From positions 62,001-126,000 of the forward strand of contig JAJGOT010000602.1 in assembly GCA_022457155.1 (NCBI GenBank): 64,000 nt of DNA, read 5' to 3'. This DNA comes from Cladopsammia gracilis (taxonomy: Eukaryota; Cnidaria; Anthozoa; Scleractinia; Dendrophylliidae). The notes beneath the pieces were generated by a model. The model worked only from the letters and a program-made list of their open reading frames with translations, was not told where the DNA came from and did not search any database. A program made the position numbers and the translations under genes. This document shows, piece by piece, positions 40,441 through 48,809 of this stretch. The number at the start of each line of letters is the position of its first letter. Position 1 is the first letter of the stretch.

Positions 40441-42880
40441 TGCAGTACCGCCTGCTCTCCATGGATATACCACCTCGCAAGCCTCTTTCAACAAAGAGAT
40501 GCATGTCAACATCTGTGAGCAGCTCCAGGTTGATGCCCGTATACCTGAGAAGGGCGTCCCATGAGAGGCCAGGGCTTGTGTAATAATGTGCCGGGTCAAG
40601 CTTGTAATGTTGCAGACATGTTTTTCTGAAGTTCTCGAAAACATCGGCCAGAAGAAGCACATCTGTCATGAGGTAGAGATCGTGGTAATCTCCAAGAGTC
40701 TTGCATCCAAATACCTCCCACACTTTTTGCGCGTGGGCGTATTCCTTATCTGAGATGCCTTCCTTCTTGAGCTCGCTGTAGAAGGCATCATTCGGCGGTA
40801 GAGAGGTCTCCTCGAATCGAGTCCATGAGTCCATGTATTCGTATGGGTAAATCCCTTTTTGCAGTAGAAGGTTGCGTTTGGCTTGGTTCTTCTCATAGCT
40901 TGCCGTGATTGTGAAGGACTCTGGCTTGTTTGCTTCAACCAGGGCACTGAGGCTTGACTGCATGAACTGCAAGCTGTCAATGAACCTTAGCTTGCCGAGG
41001 GAGAAAGAGATGTATTTCTCCATGTTGTTGGGGATGCATGTCAAATCAGATTGAATGCCTGCAATTCCGCCCATAATGTGGTGCGCATCATAACCCCTCA
41101 AGTTATGAAAGATTACGGGGATTATTTCCGTTTTCGGGTTGGTTCGGAAATAGTTGATATTGCAAAAACTGTGAGCCGCGCCCCGATATTTGCCTGTGAT
41201 GTGGCAACGATCTTTAACTGCGTCTCGAACAGAGTCTTGGATTAGAGACTCCCCGCAGAAAAGACAGTCGACCTGTTCGAATAATTTTTCTGTGATGGGC
41301 TTCCATTTGTTTCTTGGCCCAACAAATGGGAACTCTTCTAATTCACCATCCTCGCCCTTGATGTAAGTTTTGAATGCCTTTTGGTAACATTTGTTGGTGA
41401 AACGATGAACAAAGCCCACGTATTCTCCGGTATTTGGATCATAGACTTCAGTGGCATCCCTGTGGTTCCTCTTGGTGAGAGACTTGTTACAGATGTGACA
41501 GTCAGTTGCGCTGTTGAATTCAATCCATTCCTTTCTCGTCATTGAGAGTGGTGCCTTGTCTTGTAATTCGTATCTGATCTCTGCTTCCAGCTGCTGAAGG
41601 CTGTTAAGAAAGACCGGCACCGCGTCCTCTCCTCTGTATAGGTAAGGGCCCTTTGTCTCCCCATCAGAGCGAACAGCTAACATGCAGAACCCACAGGGTT
41701 TGTGTATGGATGTCGCAGTAGTGCTGCTCTGTTGGGGATCTGGTATGCATCCATGGACTTTTTCGACAATGCTTTCGAAGTCAGCATAAATAACCCAAGG
41801 CTTCTTCATCTGGTTCTGAAAGTTCTCAAAGTGGAGGAAGTTTTCACCTTCTTTGGGCATTTCAACTCGTGCCGGCCTGCCTTTTACTCCCCTGCAATAG
41901 AAGAGATGGTCGGTGAGAACCCTTTCTGAAGAGAAGGGTTGGAGACACCTGTCACAGTGATGCATGCGACGCCCAACATTGAACTCACTGTGTAGAAGTC
42001 TGCTCATGCTCTTGATGTAACAATAATGCGAAGTGTGTATGTCTGTGAGCAACATCAGATTAATCCTTCGCAGATTGGGATCCCCTTGCTCACTGACTCT
42101 GATTACAACCACCTTGTTGTTTTTCCAGCCATAAACGTTGATTGCAAGGTTGTTTTGACGTTCAACCTTAGAAATCTGACTCAATGGCGTTGGAAAATCA
42201 ACTCCAGTGCAGTCAAGGCCATCATCAATGGGATAACTTCCTGGTCTGTCTGAATGCGCCTCGGCAGGGAACAATGCCGATCGCAGTGCCCAACGTAGAC
42301 ACTGATTGTCCCTGTTCTTTACATTGATGATTGCCTGCTTCGACCTGAGTTTTGATGGTGTTGGGATAAATGTACCGCCTCGTATAGGCTTGTACACCCC
42401 GAATTCAAGGTAAACAGTTTTGATTTTATCAACCACCCAACCAGAACCTAACTGCTGCCATCTAGCAATCTCTTCCTTAAAACCATTCACAATGTCTTCT
42501 AGAAAGCCTTCCTCTCGCAGCTTATAGATATGTGTCACAATCAGTGGTTTAACGTTCCAAAAGAAGTGATTCATTTCTCGATTGTTATCACCTGCCATTG
42601 AAAAGTGAACATCGAATGACAAAGTGACCTTCACCCCGCCAAGCTCTGTGACTTCGCGTGCAATTCTCTGGAGAATGACTGCCTTATTAGTTATGAAGAA
42701 TGAATTCAGGTCCTTGATTTGGTAATCATCAGGGACATTCATCTTATAACCATGCAGCCAATTACCGAAGTAATCGTGATTCCTTGGGTTGAAGTCAAGA
42801 CGTTGAGCCTCCATGTTATATACAGGGATTTCCTTTTCTCCAATTGCTGGTCTCGCATCGGGCCTCTGTGCCATTGCCAT
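40430..42880 (-). CDS. Protein-primed DNA polymerase B, N-terminal and exonuclease part (frame-broken)
   Basis: The start at 42880 follows GCATATACCAACCCAC. The 816-residue frame has an N-terminal domain (about 1-290), a zinc-finger-like HHCDRCLQPF...DHLFYC (about 309-329), exonuclease motifs Exo I VIYADFESI (about 369, D-x-E), Exo II HNLRGYDAHHIMGG (about 604) and Exo III DYHDLYLMTDVLLLADVFEN (about 740), and between them the Polinton-typical CHITGKYRGAAHSFCN. It ends where the family continues into motif A, at a TAA 10 codons after the break. The terminal-protein function may be in the N-terminal domain, as in related pPolBs, but no Tyr/Ser can be pointed to. Confidence 0.9.
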   Translation of the reverse strand: MAMAQRPDARPAIGEKEIPVYNMEAQRLDFNPRNHDYFGNWLHGYKMNVPDDYQIKDLNSFFITNKAVILQRIAREVTELGGVKVTLSFDVHFSMAGDNNREMNHFFWNVKPLIVTHIYKLREEGFLEDIVNGFKEEIARWQQLGSGWVVDKIKTVYLEFGVYKPIRGGTFIPTPSKLRSKQAIINVKNRDNQCLRWALRSALFPAEAHSDRPGSYPIDDGLDCTGVDFPTPLSQISKVERQNNLAINVYGWKNNKVVVIRVSEQGDPNLRRINLMLLTDIHTSHYCYIKSMSRLLHSEFNVGRRMHHCDRCLQPFSSERVLTDHLFYCRGVKGRPARVEMPKEGENFLHFENFQNQMKKPWVIYADFESIVEKVHGCIPDPQQSSTTATSIHKPCGFCMLAVRSDGETKGPYLYRGEDAVPVFLNSLQQLEAEIRYELQDKAPLSMTRKEWIEFNSATDCHICNKSLTKRNHRDATEVYDPNTGEYVGFVHRFTNKCYQKAFKTYIKGEDGELEEFPFVGPRNKWKPITEKLFEQVDCLFCGESLIQDSVRDAVKDRCHITGKYRGAAHSFCNINYFRTNPKTEIIPVIFHNLRGYDAHHIMGGIAGIQSDLTCIPNNMEKYISFSLGKLRFIDSLQFMQSSLSALVEANKPESFTITASYEKNQAKRNLLLQKGIYPYEYMDSWTRFEETSLPPNDAFYSELKKEGISDKEYAHAQKVWEVFGCKTLGDYHDLYLMTDVLLLADVFENFRKTCLQHYKLDPAHYYTSPGLSWDALLRYTGINLELLTDVDMHLFVERGLRGGISMESRRYCMQG

Positions 42881-43059
42881 GTGGGTTGGTATATGCGGGG
42901 TGGGGTTTCTTCAATTGGTGGTCTCGTATCGGGGCCAGCATACACAAGCTGTGGTTGGGGATGGTCTCGTGCCGGGTCAGCATTCACAAGCCCTGTGTAG
43001 TATAGTGGGTTGGTACCACAAAAATAATTCCAAAAAAAAAAACGCAGTAGTATACGAAC
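42881..43059. promoter_or_regulatory. Divergent spacer with diverged repeats
   Basis: It holds TATATGCGGGG towards the polymerase gene and AGTAGTATACGAAC just before the ATG at 43060. A block CAATTG(C/G)TGGTCTCG(C/T)ATCGG occurs at 42841 and 42912. The 79-bp segment 42936-43014 is repeated at 43518-43596 and includes a GTAGTATAG sequence like that of the terminal palindrome. Confidence 0.6.
42936..43014. repeat. Subterminal direct repeat, copy 1
   Basis: 79 bp (CAGCATACACAAGCTGTGGT to GTATAGTGGGTTGGT), two differences from the copy at 43518-43596. Confidence 0.9.
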
Positions 43060-43449
43060 ATGGCAACGGAAGGACAGACACCAGAGCAGACAGCCCCCCA
43101 GGCTGAAACGCCTGTCGTGCGTGTCACGGCAGAGACCGCGCCCCCGAGGAGGCGCCTTGCAGAGCGCAATGCTCGGGTTCGTGCCGAGAAAGCCGCGGCG
43201 CCCCCGAGGAGGCGCCTTGCAGAGCGCAATGCTCGGGTTCGTGCCGAGAAAGCCGCGGCGCCCCCGAGGAGGCGCCTTGCAGAGCGCAATGCTCGGGTTC
43301 GTGCCGAGAAAGCCGCGCGCGAGAAAGAACTTGCCCCCCGCACAGACTGGCTGCTGGTAAACGAAGCCATTGCCGGAGGTCTTAGCGTGATAATAACTTT
43401 AATCCTGAACTGGCAGAGGATCCAAGGCTTCTGGCATACTATCTCTTGA
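43060..43449 (+). CDS. Basic membrane-anchored protein with three 20-residue repeats
   Basis: The ATG at 43060 is preceded by GTAGTATACGAAC. The 129-residue product has an acidic/Thr start, three identical copies of a 60-bp unit (43139-43318) each encoding PPRRRLAERNARVRAEKAA, and a C-terminal transmembrane segment (EAIAGGLSVIITLILNWQ). The arginine-rich repeats suggest DNA binding, as in virus core proteins; the anchor suggests a virion membrane or inner capsid site. It shares the LAERN-x3-R motif with the protein at 36920. The identical DNA of the repeats points to recent expansion. Confidence 0.7.
   Translation: MATEGQTPEQTAPQAETPVVRVTAETAPPRRRLAERNARVRAEKAAAPPRRRLAERNARVRAEKAAAPPRRRLAERNARVRAEKAAREKELAPRTDWLLVNEAIAGGLSVIITLILNWQRIQGFWHTIS
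43139..43318 (+). repeat. 60-bp tandem repeat, three copies
   Basis: Three in-frame copies beginning CCCCCGAGGAGGCGCCTTGC, essentially without differences except at the last junction. Confidence 0.95.
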
Positions 43450-43517
43450 AAGGCAGCGCCTTGGTCGAAGCCAACAGAGGCGAAACCGGTACAGCTTACA
43501 TTCTACGATGACGGGGA

Positions 43518-43596
43518 CAGCATCCACAAGCTGTGGTTGGGGATGGTCTCGTGCCGGGTCAGCATTCACAAGCCCTGTGTAGTATAGGGGGTTGGT
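43518..43596. repeat. Subterminal direct repeat, copy 2, overlapping the right palindrome
   Basis: 79 bp, matching 42936-43014. Its last 18 bp form the inner edge of the right terminal palindrome. Confidence 0.9.
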
Positions 43597-43789
43597 GTAT
43601 CCGGGACCGCCTCCAAACGCCCGCAAAACCGCTTATTTTTGGAACTCCCGAACACCTTAGTTGCCGTGCCCCCAGGGTGAATACAATGAGCCCTGGGGGC
43701 ACGGCAACTAAGGTGTTCGGGAGTTCCAAAAATAAGCGGTTTTGCGGGCGTTTGGAGGCGGTCCCGAATCACCAACCCCCTATACTACT
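43579..43789. repeat. Right terminal palindrome (hairpin end)
   Basis: A 211-bp near-perfect palindrome from GTAGTATAGGGGGTTGGTG to its inverse ending TATACTAC(T). Arms are about 99 bp, with differences only around 43597-43602. The tip, read on the minus strand, is GGG CTCATTGTATTCA CCC and matches the tip of the left palindrome in inverted orientation. GCCTCCAAACGCCCG is also common to both ends. Confidence 0.95.
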
Positions 43790-43795
43790 CAGATG
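43790..43795. repeat. Target site duplication CAGATG, right
   Basis: Exact copy of the 6 bp at 26460-26465, directly after TATACTACT. Confidence 0.9.
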
Positions 43796-44136
43796 AGACT
43801 CCGAAATAGAAGGTGACGAATCTTGGCGTGATTTTGTTGTCAAGTAATGTACTATATTTTGATTTGTGTAAACAACATATGGTAATCAGCATATAAATAT
43901 AGTTTAGAGCGTGTCAAATTTGAACGTCGATAACTGTCCATTAGACCGAAATTACGAACTTGAATTAACAGGCTGTATTACGTTCAACAGTCCTCCAACT
44001 GTGTTGTATTCAAATAAAGTGACGTTCATACCACGCATTATGCTATTTTCTGACGAACCCCTATTAAGCGGCCAACCCCTATTAAGCGGCCACTTGCCAG
44101 TTCCCCGAGGGTGGCTGCTTAACAGGGGTTCGACTG
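43796..44136. mobile_element. Right part of the Tc1/mariner-like non-autonomous transposon
   Basis: It ends CTTAACAGGGGTTCGACTG, the inverse of the left end at 26240, with TA following. CCCCTATTAAGCGGCCA units recur at 44059 and 44077. No transposase is seen. Confidence 0.65.
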
Positions 44137-44157
44137 TATAATCAAGTAACTGTCAGT

Positions 44158-44710
44158 TTAAGCTCTCGCGATCTTCACAATAAAACATTTCAAATCGCAC
44201 TGTTCATCTTTTTGACAATAACAATTTACACCCCCGATCACTTCCGGTGTTCGATCCGATGTTCCGACGTTCCGACGTTCCAGCGTTCCTGATTTCATCG
44301 CAACAAAGATGGCGCTCGAACGAAGCCGACGCAGCTTTTCTCCATGATTTTGACTTGGAAACAATACACCCGCTTGATTTGTGTACATATCAAGGTAAGA
44401 TTCTTTCAGGGGAAGTGTTGGGTAGTGAAGGATAGCTTTCATTAATTTATTTTTTTTGTTTTTTACGACATAAAAAAGACAAAAGAGAAATAGCTTGTGA
44501 CTCGTGACTCGAACTTCACTCGTGCTACATGCGATTGAAGTCGAGTTGACTTTTAATTACTAACTTCGTACCTGCAACCTGCACCCTGCAACCTGCACCT
44601 GCAACCTGCACCTGTAACCTGCAACCTGCAACCTGCACCTGCAACCTGCACCCTGCACCCTGCACCTGCAACCTGCAGAACCTGCAACCTGCAGATTACA
44701 CCGTCCGGTT
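44158..44710. repeat. Right arm of the large inverted repeat
   Basis: Inverse copy of 25000-25610: CTCTCGCGATCTTCACAATA at the inner end, the GTAAGATTCTTTCAGGGGAA block, and the inverted minisatellite (CAACCTGCACCTG units, 44570-44695) up to ATTACACCGTCCG. The minisatellite is shorter here than in the left arm. Confidence 0.85.
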
Positions 44711-46366
44711 TACAGCATTCATAAAATAGTTCAATAAGAAATAACATTCGAATGGTTTAGTAAGGAGAATTTCGGTTTACAATTTGGATAAAAACATTTT
44801 GTTCGGAAAAAACAATTTTCTGTTAGCAATCATGACCAGCTAATGTCAATGTGTAGCAACCGTATACATGTAGCTAAACACATGACACATCAACATTACT
44901 GCTTCACATTTATTATTGGAACGGTGATCAGTATCTTAAATCTCCTCACAATATCCGTGTACGAGCAAGTACATAGAGTATACAAATTGAGAACCTGATC
45001 ACCTTCAACATAAGTTGTCTGTGGAAATTGAATACAAATTCACTGTAGTTATATGGCTATGTGAACTGCATTGACACCAGTAAGGAGAATGTACATCAAC
45101 AAATTAATTTTGATTTCAAGATTTTTAAAGGCGCTAACTGGTCATGAAGCCCTAAGTCCTGGTCTTAACCTACAAATTCTCCATCCTGGTCTCTATACAT
45201 TGCTTATGGTATTTGCAGAGAATCTGTTGCTTCATCTTGAATATTCATGTTTTGTAATTAATGACCTGTATCCAAAATATAGTATTGTTACTGCTGGGAG
45301 AATCTCATGCCACTTTCACCATTGAGTTGTTATTTTTTGGACAACATCACTTTTCAGCAGCAGTAACCTCCTGTGATCTCAACCATTCAAACGAATAGAG
45401 AATTGCATTACCAATTGTCAGAATTGTTTGATTCCCAGTATAGAGAACAAAAACTATAGCAGTATGTAAAGGGAACAGGAGATAGCACTAGCTCACAAGT
45501 TTCAAAAATGGAATTTAATTGAGACAATCAAAATAAACAGAACACCACTGCATATTGTCCTGGACCGAAGATGAGGGGTTGGGGGGGGGGGGGGGGGGGC
45601 AGTCCCATGGCAGTTACAGCGACCCACAGCTCAAAACTCAACACTGACCAACACCAGCTCTCCAGGAAGACAGGGCACAAAGTACAAGTTAAATTGAAGA
45701 GACTGAGAACGAAAATGTCTCAACTTTAAACGAGGTCATTGCCAGCAAGCAACCCAACCTCTACATTTAAATCAGAAATTCCATCTCTCCCTCCCACATC
45801 GCTAAAATTTTGCAGTGCATCCTCCCCCGAGCTTCGCGAGGTTCTGCAAGACACGTATTTCTAGTAGTAATCTGTATCTTCAAACCTGGATACTAGGGTG
45901 TAATAAGACAATCTACTGTGTATTACGCTCGGAAGGTTGGCGCGTGTTCCTCATGGTTGAAAAGTCGATGAACTCCAGAATAATACAGAGCTTTTGCGAG
46001 AAAAATATTTCCCACTTTATATTCATTTGCTTATTCGTACCCAAATGAGTGTAAAAATAGCAATCGTTTATTTCTAAAAGAAAAGGCAAATGACCTGTCT
46101 TTCTAGTTCAACGGACAATTAAATCTTTTGACAACTCTTTGCCTCCGGGGTTAAACCCGCTCACGAAAATATAGTTATAAAACTTTGACAATTTCTAAGA
46201 TTTCTATATGTGTGACAATGTGTCCTCCCATGTTATGGTAAGGTTTTCGGACTGTACAAATGTCACTAGTTAACAGGTTTTAAAGCGAAAAGGTTCTAAA
46301 AACAAACAAACAAACAAGCAATATATGTGCAACATACAACATTTGTTTCCGTGTTAAAATATATTC
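44711..46366. other. Non-coding stretch with a G-run
   Basis: A run of about 19 G residues lies at 45581-45599. No gene, inverted repeat or transposon end was recognised. The open frames at 45071 and 45815 lack domains. Confidence 0.4.
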
Positions 46367-46749
46367 ACTATGCATTCCAAATAAAGCCGTGTGTGTGAGA
46401 GAATAATTGCATAAAAAATGAATACAGTAACAACTAAGGTCTTTTGCTCGAGCTCTTCAAAAAAAGGGGAAAAAAAATAAAATAATGCTTTCAAAGTAGG
46501 CTTTAACAGAGCGGGACTACAGGCGGAATAAGAACTAAAGCGACACCCAATATAAATAATGGTTCTTGAATTAAAATGCATGTCATTAAACTCACATGAT
46601 GTGAAATTACCAAGAAGCCGGATGGTAATAAAATAAATACTCCAGTGGAGGAAGACGGAGTACATAACAAACTAGGATTCCATTGGAGCTGGTCGTTGAG
46701 ACAATCTTGTACGGAAATACTAAAAGAAAAGCACTCGTGACCGCTTAAA
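46367..46749 (+). promoter_or_regulatory. Upstream region of the second GPCR gene, duplicated 3 kb downstream
   Basis: A block of about 340 bp (GAGAATAATTGCATAAAAAA to AGCTGGTCGTTGAGACAA) recurs at 49745-50062 with few differences, followed there by a scrap of the receptor. It therefore marks the promoter side of a duplicated gene. Confidence 0.5.
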
Positions 46750-47757
46750 ATGGCAGCCGTCGTAGGTCATTATAACTTTTGGAACATAACAAGCGAGAAA
46801 GCCTTACAAGAAGCTTGGCTGCATCTAGAAAATGTAAAGCCTCTGTCGATTACTAGCTCTGTGCTCTCCATAGTTATGGCGCCTTTGATTGTGCTTGGAA
46901 ATGTTCTTGTCTTGTTAGCAGTTTGGAAAGATCCGCTCAAACAACTCCGATCATCACCTTCTAACATTATTCTGGTATCCATGGCTTTCGCTGATCTGTT
47001 AGTCGGCTTAGTAGTTTGTCCGATCACGGCGTATTGGGGCTGGGTAATATTTGACAAAGGAACATCACCTTTCGATCTTTCCGTGATCTTCGCCATCAAC
47101 GTTTTCTCTGTTAACGTGAGTTTTGGCCACATGTTCCTATTGACAGTGGATAGAGTTTTCGCCGTAGTAACTCCGCTCCAGTATCGTGCTAAAATTACAA
47201 ATAAACGAGTAATTATCGCCAGCTGTGCTTGCTGGATATATTTCGTTGCGTTTGGATGTTCATTTCTGATGTTACGGGATTATTTTGCCATAATGGGAGC
47301 TGTCTACAACGTACAACTTCTTGCGATTCTCTTTAGCATGCTCATCATGTACATTGTTATCTTGTTCCAGTTTCACAGATATTCGAAAGCAAGATTAAAA
47401 GAACAAAACCATTCCACGAAAAATCTTCACATCATCCTTCAAAGAGAAAGAAAACTCTTCAAAGCAATCAGCATCGTCGTCGGTGCATTCCTCATATGTT
47501 ACATGCCCTGGTTTATAGTTCAGATGTTAATATATTTATGTAAACCATGCCATCCTAATTTGTCCTTGCTGATGATATTCTTTGGATTTTCAGGCAGTTT
47601 AACGTACGCAAATTCGGGTTTGAACCCAATACTATATTCATGGCGACTTCCGAAATACAGAGAAACATTCAAGTACTTCTGGAAGAGCCGAGTCTCGAAG
47701 TTTACTAGTCAAAGGACAAACGACAAATGTAACGAAGTTTGTAATACAAAGCTTTAA
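46750..47757 (+). CDS. Class A G-protein-coupled receptor, intact
   Basis: The 335-residue single exon has an N-terminal glycosylation site (NIT at about 13), TM1 LIVLGNVLVLLAVW, TM2 MAFADLLVGLVVCPI, TM3 followed by DRVFAVVTPLQYRA (DRV in place of DRY), TM5 MYIVILFQFHRYSK, TM6 FLICYMPWFIVQMLIYL and TM7 NSGLNPILYSWRLPKYRETF (NPxxY type, helix 8). It is a paralogue of the gene at 10511-11509 on the opposite strand, about 36 kb away, with much mobile DNA between. A plasma-membrane receptor; the ligand cannot be told from the sequence. Short third intracellular loop and short tail fit a fast-signalling small-ligand receptor type. Confidence 0.9.
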   Translation: MAAVVGHYNFWNITSEKALQEAWLHLENVKPLSITSSVLSIVMAPLIVLGNVLVLLAVWKDPLKQLRSSPSNIILVSMAFADLLVGLVVCPITAYWGWVIFDKGTSPFDLSVIFAINVFSVNVSFGHMFLLTVDRVFAVVTPLQYRAKITNKRVIIASCACWIYFVAFGCSFLMLRDYFAIMGAVYNVQLLAILFSMLIMYIVILFQFHRYSKARLKEQNHSTKNLHIILQRERKLFKAISIVVGAFLICYMPWFIVQMLIYLCKPCHPNLSLLMIFFGFSGSLTYANSGLNPILYSWRLPKYRETFKYFWKSRVSKFTSQRTNDKCNEVCNTKL

Positions 47758-47904
47758 TTTCGCTTACTATAGATTTAAACACGCCGAGTGAACACCACTG
47801 TAATAAATAAGAAGCAAAGGACCGCGAACGAAAATGCTGCTGGTGTACGTAGGATCTGGAGAAAATCTAGTCATCTAAAAATAGACAAAATAGAGATAAA
47901 ATCT

Positions 47905-48329
47905 AAGTATGAAGCAAGGGTGATAATACTACATAGAACATTTAACGCGACAACGACATGATCAGAGCCCACTGTTTCGACCTGGTTGGGTCTCGTCAGC
48001 ATGGTGTAGCAACAAAAAGATAGAAAAACTAGCGCAAACACCAATTCTCTACCAAATCGCACGTGGTGATGGCAACAGATGAGCTCGAATCAAACGTTTG
48101 CCAATTCACCCACGTCACAGCGGCGCGTGACCATGAGTAATAGGCAAAGAATTTGAAATATCATGACGTCGTCGCGATAAAGAAAATGAGGATAGAGAGA
48201 ACCATCCCTCAGCGAATACATGACCAATCCTATGTAAAACAATAAATAAATAGCATTTCGGATCTGAAATCTTTATCATGTCGTTGTCGCGTTAAATGTT
48301 CTACGTCGTATCAGCCTTGCTTCATACTT
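47905..48329. repeat. Inverted repeat pair flanking a 300-bp spacer
   Basis: AAGTATGAAGCAAGG plus ATAGAACATTTAACGCGACA and ACGACATGAT at 47905-47970 are mirrored at about 48275-48329. The spacer has no gene. Confidence 0.65.
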
Positions 48330-48673
48330 TCATTTTACCACTTTAGTCTACGCACCACCTTCTGCAATGCTATTACAGAAGACAACCATCGCTTACAGCA
48401 TCTACTGCCAAGGAAAAGTGAACGTACCAAAGTAGCAGTTAGGTGGAACCGACGCGTTCATCACACCACTGAACTGAGAACCGAGCGGTTGAATGACTAT
48501 TTTATCATCTCGTCCTTCTTAAACTGTTGGACAATATATATTTTAAATTGTTGTATTAAATAGTTTAAAAACAACATTAGAATGTTCCATTTTAATATTA
48601 AATTTTATAATTGGAATAATCTTTTCTCATCACCTTCATATCATTGTATTCTTACTTTCTACACATAGAGGAT
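48330..48673. other. Non-coding stretch, possible old retroelement scrap
   Basis: Nothing is firmly recognised. A short stretch at 48360-48530 reads like degraded coding sequence but no family can be named. Confidence 0.25.
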
Positions 48674-48809
48674 ATTACACGGTGGCGAGAAGATATGAAT
48701 TTTATGTTCGAGTGGCAAAGCCAATATCTCACGAGTGAGCGCACAGACGAGTGAGATATTGTTCTTGCCACGAGAACATAAAATTCATATTTTCGAGCTA
48801 ACGTGTAAT
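48674..48809. repeat. Palindromic MITE (ATTACACGGTGGCGAG ends)
   Basis: The arms GAATTTTATGTTC and ATATCTCAC are mirrored around GAGTGAGCGCACAGACGAG. The ends ATTACAC/GTGTAAT close the hairpin. 136 bp. Confidence 0.85.

Larger units (their letters stand above)
26466..43789. mobile_element. Polinton/Maverick (adintovirus-like) integrated viral element, 17.3 kb
   Basis: The boundaries are fixed by the 6-bp CAGATG duplication and by AGTAGTATA...TATACTACT termini, which agree with the 5'-AG rule of Polintons. It encodes the full Polinton hallmark set: protein-primed PolB, retroviral-type integrase, A32/FtsK-type ATPase, double-jelly-roll capsid and penton proteins. It adds a YqaJ-like recombinase, a VLTF3-like factor and several membrane proteins. 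The maturation protease common in the group was not found. Genes lie on both strands, most behind their own TATA-type motif. Base composition is more GC-rich than the flanks. Unusual points are the palindromic ends and four genes with frame breaks. Whether it still makes particles is unknown; the breaks argue against it for this copy. Confidence 0.95.

Noticed and set aside
42739..42987. Minus-strand frame reading MNADPARDHPQPQLV, repeated at 43399-43626
   Set aside because: The similarity comes from the 79-bp direct repeat. The frame does not join the polymerase frame and has no other support.
26466..43789. Adenovirus-type maturation protease
   Set aside because: Looked for a His...Asp/Glu...Gln...Cys pattern in the small proteins; none was convincing, so none is claimed.
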